Origin: Agreia bicolorata
Lineage (GTDB): Bacteria > Actinomycetota > Actinomycetes > Actinomycetales > Microbacteriaceae
Direction: 5' to 3'
Assembly: GCF_000938265.1 (NCBI RefSeq)
Contig: NZ_JYFC01000001.1
Location: forward strand, 372,001 to 436,000
DNA: 64,000 bases
Of the stretch, positions 25,969 to 35,091 are shown piece by piece. The notes beneath the pieces are model-generated. The model worked only from the letters and a program-made list of their open reading frames with translations, was not told where the DNA came from and made no database searches. Numbering within the stretch: position 1 is the first letter of the stretch; every line of letters begins with the position of its first letter. The position numbers and the translations under genes are program-made.

Positions 25969-26242
25969 TCAGCCGGGGCCGACACTCGCATTCATCAACG
26001 ACACACACTGATGTGCTCTCGCCCGCGATTCACTTTCCGAGAAACACCTGCCGGTTGTATTACGAACACGAAACGATGAGTCAGAGCCACGTGACCCTAA
26101 ACGGGGGACACGATACAGTGAGGTGCGGCATAACGGAGTGTCCAGCGCCTCTCATATGGGTTAACGGTTTCTGAATTCTCGTCTCCGATGCAGATGCGCA
26201 GAATTGTCCTCAGCTACTTTCGCACCATCAAGGAGATCCATC

Positions 26243-26935
26243 GTGACCACCCAGGTAGTCATCCTCGCTGCAGGAATGGGCAGCCGACTCGGCCGCACCC
26301 TTCCCAAGCCGCTCACAGAACTCAACGATGGCCGCACGATCATGGGCCAGCAGTTCGACAACATCCACCACGCATTCGGCAACAACGCCAAGGTCACGAT
26401 CGTCGTCGGCTACAAACTCGAGCACATCATCGAAGCCTTCCCCCAGGCCTCGTTCGTCTACAACGAACAATACGACCAGACCAACACCTCGAAGAGTCTT
26501 ATGCGAGCGCTTCAGGCATCGGGCCCTGGCGGAGTTCTGTGGATGAATGGCGACGTCGTATTCGACCCGGCTGTGCTCGACCGTGCCGCCGCGATGATCG
26601 CCCGCGACCAGTCGTTCGTCACAGTCAACACGTCGAAGGTGTCCGACGAAGAGGTCAAGTACACGACCAGCGCCGAGGGCTACATCAAAGAACTGTCGAA
26701 GACGGTCAAGGGTGGCTTGGGCGAGGCTGTCGGCATCAACTACATCTCTGCCGCAGACAAGGCCACGCTGCTTCGGCAGCTCAAGGCTGTCGGCGACCAG
26801 GACTACTTCGAGCGAGGCATCGAACTCGCCATCGAGCAGAACCGGCTTCTGGTCGAGCCGGTCGACATCTCCGATCTCTACGCTGTCGAGGTCGACTTCG
26901 CCGAAGACCTGGAGCGAGCCAACCTCTTCGTGTGA
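26243..26935 (+). CDS. Sugar-phosphate/phosphocholine nucleotidyltransferase (LicC/GCD1-like)
   Basis: A 230-residue NTP transferase. The N-terminal VVILAAGMGSRLGRTLPKPL is the nucleotide-binding loop (G-x-G-x-R-x6-P-K), and LWMNGDVVFDP carries the metal-binding Asp. It has the GINYISAADKATLL and DYFERGIELAI features of the phosphocholine cytidylyltransferase-like subgroup. The likely product is a CDP- or NDP-activated alcohol or sugar for a wall polymer, given the TagGH-type exporter directly downstream and the CDP-alcohol phosphotransferase at 39479. The GTG at 26243 has AAGGAG 7 nt upstream. A strong terminator follows. Confidence 0.82.
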   Translation: MTTQVVILAAGMGSRLGRTLPKPLTELNDGRTIMGQQFDNIHHAFGNNAKVTIVVGYKLEHIIEAFPQASFVYNEQYDQTNTSKSLMRALQASGPGGVLWMNGDVVFDPAVLDRAAAMIARDQSFVTVNTSKVSDEEVKYTTSAEGYIKELSKTVKGGLGEAVGINYISAADKATLLRQLKAVGDQDYFERGIELAIEQNRLLVEPVDISDLYAVEVDFAEDLERANLFV

Positions 26936-26948
26936 CATCTCGATCCAG

Positions 26949-26991
26949 TGCCCCCTCATTCCGATCACCGGTCGGCGTGAGGGGGCATTTT
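26949..26991 (+). terminator. Rho-independent terminator after the nucleotidyltransferase
   Basis: Perfect 10-bp arms TGCCCCCTCA (26949-26958) and TGAGGGGGCA (26978-26987), with a second internal 4-bp stem in the loop, followed by TTTT. This is the most canonical intrinsic terminator in the window and separates this gene from the exporter genes. Confidence 0.88.
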
Positions 26992-27044
26992 CGTGTGCGG
27001 GATAGAGTGGAGCGTTGTTCTTCGACAGAAATGAGAACCGGCAC

Positions 27045-27848
27045 GTGACGACGACGCTCAGCGAGGTGCGGCCGAATCAGCGCACCCCGTTCGCGCGATA
27101 TCGCAACGCGCTCTGGCTCCTGACGAGACGAGACCTGCGCGTTCGGTACTCCACGTCGGCATTGGGCTATGTCTGGTCGATCCTCGATCCGCTCGTCATG
27201 GCGCTGATCTACTGGTTCGTCTTCACGCAGGTCTTCCAGAAGTCCGTGGGCGAAGACCCCTATATCGTCTTCCTCCTCGCCGCGCTTCTGCCCTGGATGT
27301 GGTTCAACGGCACAACCGCAGACTCGACGCGTGCGTTCCTTCGCGAGGCGAAGCTCATCCGCTCGACCAAGATCCCACGAACCATCTGGGTCAACAGACT
27401 TGTGCTCTCGAAGGGCATCGAGTTTCTCGCCAGCCTGCCGGTGCTGGCCGTGTTCGCCATCTTCGCCGGTGCGACTGTGCACATCGAGGTCCTCCTCTTT
27501 CCTGTCGCCATCCTCATTCAGGCAATACTCACTGTCGGTGTCGGTCTGATCGTCGCGCCGCTCGTCGTGTTCTTCCGTGACCTCGAGCGAGCCGTCAAAC
27601 TCGCTCTGCGCGCTCTGTTCTATGCGTCGCCCATCATCTACAGCACCACTGACCTGCCCGCTCAATTGCATCTCCTCGCTGCCTTCAATCCACTCAGCGG
27701 CATCTTCTCGCTCTACCGTTCGGCCTTTTTTCCCGAGCAGCTCGACTGGTACCTCGTCGTTGTGAGCGCGGCGATGTCCTTTCTCGTGCTGCTCGTGGGA
27801 ATTCTCGTATTCCGGCGCACCGAACGCGCCGTATTGAAAGAGATCTGA
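27045..27848 (+). CDS. ABC-2 polysaccharide/teichoic acid exporter permease (TagG/Wzm-like)
   Basis: A 267-residue permease with six TM helices. The family hallmarks are RRDLRVRYSTSALGYVWSIL near the N-terminus, LPWMWFNGTTAD, and the re-entrant region VFFRDLERAVKLALRALFY at about 175-193. It exports a lipid-linked polymer with the ATPase encoded next (1-nt overlap). A TAGAGT -10 at 27003-27008 is followed 6 nt later by TTG (27015). That TTG would add 10 residues, but the GTG at 27045 matches family length better. The Shine-Dalgarno at 27045 is weak. Confidence 0.9.
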   Translation: MTTTLSEVRPNQRTPFARYRNALWLLTRRDLRVRYSTSALGYVWSILDPLVMALIYWFVFTQVFQKSVGEDPYIVFLLAALLPWMWFNGTTADSTRAFLREAKLIRSTKIPRTIWVNRLVLSKGIEFLASLPVLAVFAIFAGATVHIEVLLFPVAILIQAILTVGVGLIVAPLVVFFRDLERAVKLALRALFYASPIIYSTTDLPAQLHLLAAFNPLSGIFSLYRSAFFPEQLDWYLVVVSAAMSFLVLLVGILVFRRTERAVLKEI

Positions 27849-28618
27849 TGCACGAGTCGCCCGTCATCACCGTCACCGACGCAGGCATCCGGTTCAAACG
27901 AAACCGTCGATCGCGCCGCAATTTCAAAGATCTTTTCGCCGGCAGGCTGCGTCGTTCGCGGCCTGACGAGTTCTGGGCGCTGCGCAACGTGAGCTTCACC
28001 GTGCAACAGGGCGAGGCCATCGGCGTGATCGGTCGCAACGGCCAGGGCAAATCCACACTCCTCAAACTCGTCGCCGAGGTCGTTCTTCCTGACGAGGGAA
28101 CAGTGCGAGTGAGCGAAGGGGTGGCCCCGCTCATCGAGATCACCGGCGGGTTCGTCGACGATCTCTCGGTTCGCGACAACGTCTATCTCACCGCGGGTCT
28201 GCACGGCATGACCAAGGCTCAGATCGACGAGCGGTTCGCCCGCATCATCGACTTCGCCGAGATCGGTGACTTTCTCGACACTCCCTACAAGCATCTCTCC
28301 AGCGGAATGAAGGTACGTATCGCCTTCTCTGTGATCTCTCAACTCGAGGAGCCGATCATTCTCGTCGATGAGGTGCTCGCTGTCGGCGACAAGGCATTCC
28401 GCGAGAAGTGCTATCGGCGCATCGAAGAACTTCTCGCCGGCGGACGCACTCTGTTCTTCGTCTCGCACAATGAGAAAGACCTCAGGCGTTTCTGCACCCG
28501 CGGGCTCTACCTCGACAAGGGTTCGCTGGTTCTGGATGCGCCGGTGGCCGACGTCCTCGCTCGGTACGCAGCCGACTACCCGGTCGCGGCAGCTCCCAAG
28601 CCGAACCCCTTAAAATAG
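27848..28618 (+). CDS. ABC polysaccharide/teichoic acid exporter ATPase (TagH/Wzt-like)
   Basis: A 256-residue ATPase with the TagH hallmark of a long strand before Walker A (DEFWALRNVSFTVQQGEAIG). It has Walker A GRNGQGKSTLLKLV, the ITGGFVDDLSVRDNVYL segment typical of polymer exporters, signature HLSSGMKVRIAFSV, Walker B IILVDEVLAVGD and H-loop FVSHNE. There is no C-terminal polymer-recognition domain of the Wzt kind, so it should work on polymer capped elsewhere or uncapped. It overlaps the permease by 1 nt (GATG). Confidence 0.92.
   Translation: MHESPVITVTDAGIRFKRNRRSRRNFKDLFAGRLRRSRPDEFWALRNVSFTVQQGEAIGVIGRNGQGKSTLLKLVAEVVLPDEGTVRVSEGVAPLIEITGGFVDDLSVRDNVYLTAGLHGMTKAQIDERFARIIDFAEIGDFLDTPYKHLSSGMKVRIAFSVISQLEEPIILVDEVLAVGDKAFREKCYRRIEELLAGGRTLFFVSHNEKDLRRFCTRGLYLDKGSLVLDAPVADVLARYAADYPVAAAPKPNPLK
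28611..28616 (+). promoter_or_regulatory. -10 element of the MFS gene at 28625
   Basis: TAAAAT lies across the end of the ATPase gene, 8 nt before the ATG at 28625. It indicates that the MFS gene can be transcribed separately as a leaderless mRNA although only 6 nt separate it from the exporter operon. Confidence 0.45.
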
Positions 28619-28624
28619 GGAGTG

Positions 28625-29872
28625 ATGAGAACGCGCGACAACGGATCCCTTGCTCGCGCGATGCCATGGTTCTTGCTTGTGGCGGTCATCCTCTTCGCCC
28701 TCAATCTGCGCGGCCCCATCGTCGCGATAGCTCCGGTGATCGGTCAGATCCGCGACGAGCTCGGTCTGTCGGCAGCGACCGCCGGACTGCTCACAAGCCT
28801 CCCCGTTCTTTGCTTCGCCCTCGCCACTCCCCTGGCAGCGGCTCTGATCGCCCGCGCTGGTCCTGAGCGCGCCGTTCTCATCTCGTTGACCGGAATCCTC
28901 ATCGGCACACTGATCCGGGCTCAGGGAGGATTCGCCGTCGCCGTGATCGGAACTCTGGTGATCGGCATCGCCATCACGGTCGGCAACGTCGTTGTTCCTG
29001 TCCTGGTGCGACGCGATTTCCCCGCCCCGAGGGTCGGTATCGTGACCGGTGTCTACACGGCCGCACTCAATGTGGGCGCCATGCTCACCTCGCTCGGCAC
29101 CGCGCCCTTGGCCGATTGGCTCGGTTGGCGCGCTGCGATCACCGCGTGGGCGGTGCTCGTCGTAGCGGCCATACTCGTCTGGGGTCAGGCCGCTGGCTGG
29201 CGCCGATCGATCCTCGGCGACCGCGAGGTTGCGCCAAACAGCTCCGAGGCCGCGCCGCTTCACTCCGCCTCGTACAGGAGTCTCACCGCATGGCTGCTGA
29301 TGCTCGCTTTTGGCGGTCAGGCCTTCTCCTATTACGGCATCACCACGTGGCTGCCGACGATTCTGCACGAGGTGCAGGGTCTCGATGCCAAGTCCGCGGG
29401 GGCCAGCTCATCGGTGTTCCAGATTCTCGCTGTCGTGGGCGCATTGGGGGTGCCTGTACTCGCCAACCGGTGGCGTCCCGGCTCTGTGGTCGCACTCGTC
29501 GGCGTTCTCTGGTTGGCGATGCCGGTGGGGCTGCTGCTCGCGCCCCAACTCTGGCCCCTGTGGTCGGTCCTCGGCGGAGCCGCACAGGGCGGCGGCATCA
29601 CAATCGTCTTCATCATCATCGTGCGCATGTCGGCGAGCAACGACCAGGCACGGGGCATGTCCGCCTTGGTGCAGGGCGGCGGCTATCTGCTTGCGGCGAC
29701 GGGGCCTTCGATCGTCGGCGCCGTGCACGAGGTGACCGGCGGATGGTCGGCGCCCCTCGTCGTTGTGGCGGCGTCTGTGCTGGTGCTCCTGCTCTTCGGC
29801 GTGATCGCCTCCGCCAGGGTCGAGTCCCGCCATCCCTGGGAGGCATCGGCGAGCGTCAGCTCGCGGCAGTAG
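28625..29872 (+). CDS. MFS transporter, CynX/NimT family
   Basis: A 415-residue, 12-TM carrier. The start of TM1 (VAVILFALNLRGPIVAIAPV) with NLR-P and the following LGLSAATAGLLTSLPVL are characteristic of the cyanate/nitroimidazole transporter (CynX/NimT) family. Further signatures are LIARAGPERA, GNVVVPVLVRRDFP and TGVYTAALNVGAML. The substrate in actinobacteria is unknown. The ATG at 28625 is chosen over GTG at 28622 because of the -10 hexamer TAAAAT 8 nt upstream; AGGGAG lies too close to act as Shine-Dalgarno. It is convergent with the methyltransferase, with stops overlapping by 17 nt. Confidence 0.88.
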   Translation: MRTRDNGSLARAMPWFLLVAVILFALNLRGPIVAIAPVIGQIRDELGLSAATAGLLTSLPVLCFALATPLAAALIARAGPERAVLISLTGILIGTLIRAQGGFAVAVIGTLVIGIAITVGNVVVPVLVRRDFPAPRVGIVTGVYTAALNVGAMLTSLGTAPLADWLGWRAAITAWAVLVVAAILVWGQAAGWRRSILGDREVAPNSSEAAPLHSASYRSLTAWLLMLAFGGQAFSYYGITTWLPTILHEVQGLDAKSAGASSSVFQILAVVGALGVPVLANRWRPGSVVALVGVLWLAMPVGLLLAPQLWPLWSVLGGAAQGGGITIVFIIIVRMSASNDQARGMSALVQGGGYLLAATGPSIVGAVHEVTGGWSAPLVVVAASVLVLLLFGVIASARVESRHPWEASASVSSRQ

Positions 29873-31430
29873 GAAGCAGCATCGCGTCGTCGATGAGTGA
29901 GCGCACGTGCGGCAGCAGCTCAGCCTCGAGAGCCCGTTCATCGACCGAGAGCAGCTGGGCGAGAGCCGCGCAGATCGCTCCGACCGTGAGTTCTCCGTCG
30001 CAGGCCCCAACGAGTGCCGCAAGCCCCGTGTCGACGGGGTTCTGACGACCGAACCCTCCGCCCTGTCTCAAGATCATGGCCGTGGGATCGTCATCACCCG
30101 GCCAGTAATGCCGTTCCACGGTCACATCGGATGCGACGACGAGCGTCGATGAGGCGAGTTCGGCATCGCTTCGGCTCGCCTGCCAGTCGTGGCCGGCGAG
30201 GCAGTCGTTCAGATGCTCACCGAGGCCGGAGCCTGAGCCTCCGAGCGGTCCGTGCACCTGCTCGAGACGGCGAAGCGGCGACGGCGTCGCCGGCGCCGCC
30301 GCATCCGGTCGCCTCAGCAGGACGTAGCCGAAGCCGACCCGTTCGACCCCGCGGTGCTCGAAATCGTTGAGCCATGCCCCGTAGAGCCGATCGAACTGGG
30401 GCGACGCGGGCGTAGTGCCTCCATCTCTGATCCACGTCTCCGCGTATTCGTCGATGTGCTGCACGTCGCGCTCGATGACCCAGGCGTCGACGATCGGATC
30501 GGTCGTCTCGTCGAGCCACACCCGCACCCGGTCGAGTCCGGCCTCCACGTGCGTGTACTCCCAGTTGCCGAGGAACTGGGCTATTCCACCGGGTGCGAGA
30601 TACTCCCCCGCGTGGCGCACGACGTGCCGCACGAGGGCGTCGCCGACCATGCCGCCGTCGCGGTACTCGTAGCTCGGCACTCCCTCGGCCCGGGGCGTGA
30701 TCACGAAGGGCGGGTTCGAGACGATCTGGTCGAACGTCTCGTCGGCGACGGGCTCGAAGAGGCTGCCGAGTCGGAACTCGATGTTCTCGAACCCGTTCAG
30801 CTCCGCGTTCAGCGCGGCGATGTCGAGGGCGCGGGCGGAGATGTCGGTCGCGACGACGCGGCGCGCGTGTCGGGCGGCGTGCATCGCCTGGATGCCGCAT
30901 CCGGTGCCCAGGTCGAGAGCAGTGTCGACGGGCCGCTGGATCATGAGTCCGCTCAGCGTGAGGGATGCGCCTCCGACGCCGAGCACGTGATCCTCGCCGA
31001 CCGCATGTCCGAGCGAGAGCTCGCCCAGGTCGGACACGATCCACCAGCTGCCTACGCCGAGCTGATCGATGAAGCTGTAGGGGCGCAGGTCGGCAACGGG
31101 CCGCACGCTCTCGTCGTGCTCGTCGACGGACGAGATCAGACGGAGTTCGGCCGCGCCCTGGAGACCGAGGCTCGGCAGCGCCTCGGCGAGCTGGGCGGGC
31201 GCGACCGGTAGCCCGAGGACGAACAGTTCGGCGAGCGTTGCCGTCGCGGTCGAGCGTCCAAGGGTGCTGCGCAGGCGGGCGAGCGCACGAAGAGCGGGTA
31301 CGCGCTGATTGCGGTGCAGTGCGGCGTCGGCATCGGGGCCCCAGAGCCCGGACAGGGCGGAGACGGTAAACCCCGCGGCGGTCAGATCGGAACGAAGGGC
31401 CGCGATGAGGTCGCGATGGGGATGAGTCAC
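29856..31430 (-). CDS. Class I SAM-dependent methyltransferase, PrmC/RsmC-like
   Basis: About 524 residues. An N-terminal domain of about 150 residues is followed by a Rossmann methyltransferase core: motif I ALDLGTGCGIQAMHAA, ATDISARALDIAALN, and the catalytic IVSNPPFVITP (NPPF, as in amino- or glutamine-methylating enzymes). A further 190-residue C-terminal region is found only in actinobacterial members. The target may be rRNA or a protein, but cannot be specified. The start is taken as GTG 31430; a GTG at 31448 is possible and neither has a clear Shine-Dalgarno. It is divergent from the metallophosphoesterase remnant. Confidence 0.85.
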   Translation of the reverse strand: MTHPHRDLIAALRSDLTAAGFTVSALSGLWGPDADAALHRNQRVPALRALARLRSTLGRSTATATLAELFVLGLPVAPAQLAEALPSLGLQGAAELRLISSVDEHDESVRPVADLRPYSFIDQLGVGSWWIVSDLGELSLGHAVGEDHVLGVGGASLTLSGLMIQRPVDTALDLGTGCGIQAMHAARHARRVVATDISARALDIAALNAELNGFENIEFRLGSLFEPVADETFDQIVSNPPFVITPRAEGVPSYEYRDGGMVGDALVRHVVRHAGEYLAPGGIAQFLGNWEYTHVEAGLDRVRVWLDETTDPIVDAWVIERDVQHIDEYAETWIRDGGTTPASPQFDRLYGAWLNDFEHRGVERVGFGYVLLRRPDAAAPATPSPLRRLEQVHGPLGGSGSGLGEHLNDCLAGHDWQASRSDAELASSTLVVASDVTVERHYWPGDDDPTAMILRQGGGFGRQNPVDTGLAALVGACDGELTVGAICAALAQLLSVDERALEAELLPHVRSLIDDAMLLPTAAS

Positions 31431-31469
31431 CCCCTTATTCAATCCCACCCGCACTGTCAGACTGAACGG

Positions 31470-31709
31470 ATGATCACTCCCATCGTCATGATCGCCGACA
31501 CGCACGTGCCCAGACGGGCGAAGGCTCTCCCCCGCGCCGTGTGGCAGGCGATCGACGACGCCGACCTCATGCCGCACGCGGGCGACTGGGTCGACGAGGC
31601 GACCCTCGACGACGTCGTGGCCCCGCACTGCACCTATCTCACCGCGGTCACAGACTCCGGCGAGCTGCGTGATGTCGAGCTGCACATCGTCGGCAGGGAT
31701 ATGTCGTGA
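31470..31709 (+). pseudogene. Truncated metallophosphoesterase (YfcE/MJ0936-like)
   Basis: The 79-codon frame begins MITPIVMIADTHVPRRAKAL and continues with LMPHAGDWVDEATLDDVV, the first two metal motifs (D-x-H and G-D) of calcineurin-like phosphoesterases. The GN-x-D motif and both downstream histidine motifs are missing. The sequence jumps from TAVTDSGELRD to ELHIVGRDMS and stops, consistent with an internal deletion. Normal family length is 150-170. The stop overlaps the next gene start by 4 nt, so it may still be translated as a short peptide that couples to pabC-like translation. Confidence 0.6.
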
Positions 31710-32572
31710 CCGGCTCGCCCGTTGTTCTTCTCCTCGAACCGTCGGGCATCAGACGGGTCGATCCCCGGGAGCCGCAGCTGGCCGTGACCGACTGGGGCGC
31801 GACCCGGGGAGACGGAATCTTCGAGAGCGTCAGCGTCATCGATGGCCGGATGCCTCCGCTCGACGCCCGCTTCGATCGTCTCGAGGCATCGGCGAGGGCG
31901 CTCGACCTACCCCTTATCGATCGCGCCCTCTGGACCGAGGCGCTGCTCCGCTCGATCGATGCCCACGATCCGGTCGAGCGCCTGGCCGTCACGCTCGCTC
32001 TGACTCGAGGCGTCGAGGGTGGCGACGGCACGCCCACCGCCTGGCTGCTGGCCAGGCCCGCTCGCGACTTCACCGATATCCGTCGCACAGGCGTCTCGGC
32101 CGTCACCCTCGACCGCGGCTACGCCAGCGACGCGGCCGAGGGCGCCCCCTGGCTGCTACTGGGAGCCAAGCATCTGTCGTACGCGACGAACTCGGCTGCG
32201 CTGCGCGAGGCATCCCGACGCGGCGCCGACGACGTGATCTTCACGTCGACCGACGGCCTCGCCCTCGAGGGGCCCACGTCGAGCTTGCTCGTGAGACGCG
32301 GTGACATTGTGGAGAGCCCCTCCGCCGACAGCGGAATCCTCGCGGGCACGACCCAGTCCACGGCATTCGGGTTCTTCGAGTCGAGAGGGTTCACGGCACG
32401 GTTCGCACCGATCCGGGCCGACGATCTCGCCGACGCCGACGCCGTCTGGCTGGTGTCGAGCGTGCGACAGGCGGTCGCCGTGCACACGCTCGACGGTCGT
32501 CCGCTGCCGGTCGACGGAGAGTTGACGGCTGCCCTCAACGACTGGTTGGCAAACGCCGCGCGCAGCGAATGA
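31706..32572 (+). CDS. Class IV PLP enzyme, 4-amino-4-deoxychorismate lyase-like
   Basis: A 288-residue fold-type IV PLP enzyme. The hallmark start of the fold, VTDWGATRGDGIFESV, is at about residues 27-42, the PLP lysine is in LLGAKHLSYATN (about 154), and the phosphate-binding GILAGTTQSTAF region is near 212. The best match is to aminodeoxychorismate lyase (PabC, p-aminobenzoate formation). Branched-chain or D-amino acid aminotransferase cannot be excluded, as these share the fold. The GTG at 31706 has AGGGA 7 nt upstream. No other folate gene is adjacent. Confidence 0.8.
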   Translation: MTGSPVVLLLEPSGIRRVDPREPQLAVTDWGATRGDGIFESVSVIDGRMPPLDARFDRLEASARALDLPLIDRALWTEALLRSIDAHDPVERLAVTLALTRGVEGGDGTPTAWLLARPARDFTDIRRTGVSAVTLDRGYASDAAEGAPWLLLGAKHLSYATNSAALREASRRGADDVIFTSTDGLALEGPTSSLLVRRGDIVESPSADSGILAGTTQSTAFGFFESRGFTARFAPIRADDLADADAVWLVSSVRQAVAVHTLDGRPLPVDGELTAALNDWLANAARSE

Positions 32573-34072
32573 TCAGGCCTTGCCCGGTGAGACCACGGGA
32601 ATGCTCGCCGTCTGATAAACCGTCTCGCGACGGGGCAGGAAGAGCGCGAGCACAGCGCCGACGAGGGCGACGGCAGCGGCGAGTCCGAACGACCACTGGA
32701 ACGCCGCGGCCGTGGGAATGGCGCGCTCACCCACGATATCGACGTGCGACGAGAGAATCACTCCGATGACCGCGGCAGCGATCGTCGACCCCAGCGTGCG
32801 CATCACGGAGTTGAATCCGTTCGCCGCCGCCGTCTCCGACGCGGGCACCGCGTGCATGATGAGCGTCGGCATGGCGGCGTATGCGAAGCCGACGCCGAAT
32901 CCCACCGCGGTCGCAACGAGCACGGCGTGCCAGACCTCCGTCATCAGGCCGACGGCAACGACGTAGCCCACCGCGATGATCGACGATCCCAGCACAAGAG
33001 ACGTTCGCGGCCCCCTGCTCGCCGACAGACGCGCTGCGATCGGGGAGAGAAAGAACATCACGATTCCGCTGGGCATCAGGCAGAGGCTGGCGATGAACAG
33101 CGTCTGGCCGAGACCGACGCCCGTGTCGGTGGGGGCCTCCAGCAGCTGAGGCAGCACAGCCACGCTGGCGAAGTAGGCGAACCCGACGGTGATCGACGCC
33201 AAGTTCGTCAGAAGCACCGGCCGTCGCGCGGCAACTCGCAGATCGATCAGCGGGTTGGATGCGCGGAGCTCGTAGACGCCCCACACGACGAGCACGGTGG
33301 CTCCCCCGACAAACAGGCCGATAGTACCCGGCGTTGCCCAGCCCCACTCGTTGCCCTTCGAGACCGCGAGCAGAATTGCCACGAGCCCGATTCCGAAACC
33401 GATCGCGCCGATGAAATCGAACGAGCCGCCGGTGCGGAGGGTGGAGACGGGGATGATCCAGAGCACGAGCACGAAGGCGAGAGCAGACAGCGCGGTGGCC
33501 ATCCAGAACAACACGTGCCAGTCGAACGTGTCGGCGACGAAGGCGGCCACCGGCAGACCGAGCGCTCCTCCGATTCCGAGGGTAGAGCTGACCAGTGCGA
33601 CGGCGGCGCCGAGCCGCTTGGGGTGCAGCACGTCTCGCAGAATGCTGATGCCGAGTGCGATCACACCGAGTCCTACACCCTGAAGCGCCCGACCGGCGAT
33701 GAGCACCGTCACGTCTTGCGCGAGCGCGCAGACGACCGAGCCGACGATCGTGATGGCGAGAAGCAGCAGCGTGATGCGACGCTTGCCGAACATGTCTCCC
33801 AGTCGACCGGAGATCGGGGTCGTGATAGCCGCTGCCAGCAGTGTGGCCGTGAGCACCCAGGTGGCGTTGGAGCTCGACGTGCCGAGCAGAGTCGGCAGCT
33901 CGGGGGTGATGGGGGTGACCAGGGTCTGCATCACCGCGGCTGTCAGGCCAGTGAGCGCCAGCGTGAAGACGATCGCCCGTTCACTCGGGGTGCGGGCGAG
34001 CCGCGCGCGCTGGCGGCGGTCTCGTTCGTTCTGGTTGTCGGAGGGTTCGGGTGAGTTCGTCGAGGGGGCCAT
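32573..34072 (-). CDS. DHA2-family MFS exporter
   Basis: A 499-residue, 14-TM exporter. A hydrophilic basic N-terminus (SDNQNERDRRQRARLARTPS) leads into TM1 and the DHA2 signatures TPITPELPTLL, GRLGDMFGKRR and RALQGVGLGVIALG. The likely role is proton-driven efflux of toxic compounds. The ATG at 34072 lies 13 nt after AAAGG; spacing is poor. An 18-nt near-palindrome at 34092-34120, just upstream, may be the site of a repressor encoded elsewhere. The stop lies next to the pabC-like stop (convergent). Confidence 0.88.
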   Translation of the reverse strand: MAPSTNSPEPSDNQNERDRRQRARLARTPSERAIVFTLALTGLTAAVMQTLVTPITPELPTLLGTSSSNATWVLTATLLAAAITTPISGRLGDMFGKRRITLLLLAITIVGSVVCALAQDVTVLIAGRALQGVGLGVIALGISILRDVLHPKRLGAAVALVSSTLGIGGALGLPVAAFVADTFDWHVLFWMATALSALAFVLVLWIIPVSTLRTGGSFDFIGAIGFGIGLVAILLAVSKGNEWGWATPGTIGLFVGGATVLVVWGVYELRASNPLIDLRVAARRPVLLTNLASITVGFAYFASVAVLPQLLEAPTDTGVGLGQTLFIASLCLMPSGIVMFFLSPIAARLSASRGPRTSLVLGSSIIAVGYVVAVGLMTEVWHAVLVATAVGFGVGFAYAAMPTLIMHAVPASETAAANGFNSVMRTLGSTIAAAVIGVILSSHVDIVGERAIPTAAAFQWSFGLAAAVALVGAVLALFLPRRETVYQTASIPVVSPGKA

Positions 34073-34091
34073 AGGCCGGGTGGTGCCTTTC

Positions 34092-34120
34092 GAATGGAGG
34101 TTGCGCGTGTGCAACCATTC
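34092..34120. promoter_or_regulatory. Inverted repeat upstream of the DHA2 exporter
   Basis: GGTTGC and GCAACC arms flank a GCGTGT centre, and an outer GAATGG/CCATTC pair shares the same axis approximately. It lies 20-48 nt upstream of the exporter start. It resembles a MarR/TetR-type operator in size and position; no such regulator gene is adjacent. Confidence 0.4.
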
Positions 34121-34242
34121 CGTTCGGGATTCTATGCCCGGCCCGGCTCGGAGCCGACGCGCCCCGGTGGCTCTGACGACGCATAAGGGCCGCCCAGCGA
34201 GCCTCTCGGGTGCCCTCGTCATGAGTTGCTAGCGTCGAGCAG

Positions 34243-35082
34243 ATGAACACCGACGATCGCTATGGCTCCGACGTATTGGCCGACTTCTCCAGGCGCCCCG
34301 CCAAGATCGATCTCCCGGTCGTAGAGGCCGTGACAGATCTCGTTCTCGAAGACGTCGCCAGTGACTTCTGCGGCTCGGTCGTGCGGGTCGAAGGGCGGAT
34401 GGTCGAGCTGGAGGATCGCAAGGGCCGCCGCCGGATGTTCCCCCTCGGACCGGGCTTCCTGCTCGAAGGAACCCCCGTCGCCGTGCGTGCTCCCCGAACC
34501 AAGCAGACCGGACTCGGGCGCACGGCATCCGGTTCGATCGCCGCGCCACAGGAACGAGCCCGCGTCGCGCGCGCTAGCCGCATCTTCGTCGAGGGCCGCC
34601 ACGATGCAGAACTCGTCGAGAAGGTATGGGGATCCGATCTGCGCGCCGAGGGCGTGGTGGTCGAATACCTCGAGGGGGTCGACAACCTCGAAGAGATTCT
34701 CGCCGAGTTCCGGCCCGGCCCAGGGCGACGCGTCGGAGTGCTGGTCGACCACCTGGTTCCGAACTCGAAGGAGAGCCGCATCGCCGAGAAGGTGGCGCGC
34801 GGCCCTCACGGCGCGAACGTCATCGTCGTGGGCCACCCCTACGTCGACGTATGGCAGTCAGTCAAGCCCTCCCGGCTCGGCCTCACCGAGTGGCCGGTCA
34901 TTCCTCGCTCCATCGAGTGGAAGCACGGCATCTGCGAGGCATTCGGATGGCCGCACGCCGAGCAGGCCGACATCGCGCACGCGTGGCAGCGCATCCTGTC
35001 ACGGGTGTCGACCTACACCGACCTCGAGCCGCAGCTGCTCGGCCGCGTCGAGCAGCTCATCGACTTCGTCACGGCCGAATAG
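34243..35082 (+). CDS. DUF3097 family protein, TOPRIM-like
   Basis: A 279-residue actinobacterial protein of the DUF3097 family. The segment ARASRIFVEGRHDAELVEKV followed by RVGVLVDHLVPNSKESRIAE has the glutamate and Asp pattern of a TOPRIM domain (about residues 105-180), which suggests a nucleic-acid enzyme. This is inference. The N-terminal third is a small beta domain (GSVVRVEGRMVELEDRKGRR). The ATG at 34243 lacks a Shine-Dalgarno, but TAGCGT ends 7 nt upstream, so it is probably leaderless. It is convergent with the DUF427 gene. Confidence 0.88.
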   Translation: MNTDDRYGSDVLADFSRRPAKIDLPVVEAVTDLVLEDVASDFCGSVVRVEGRMVELEDRKGRRRMFPLGPGFLLEGTPVAVRAPRTKQTGLGRTASGSIAAPQERARVARASRIFVEGRHDAELVEKVWGSDLRAEGVVVEYLEGVDNLEEILAEFRPGPGRRVGVLVDHLVPNSKESRIAEKVARGPHGANVIVVGHPYVDVWQSVKPSRLGLTEWPVIPRSIEWKHGICEAFGWPHAEQADIAHAWQRILSRVSTYTDLEPQLLGRVEQLIDFVTAE

Positions 35083-35091
35083 GGCTCGGCG

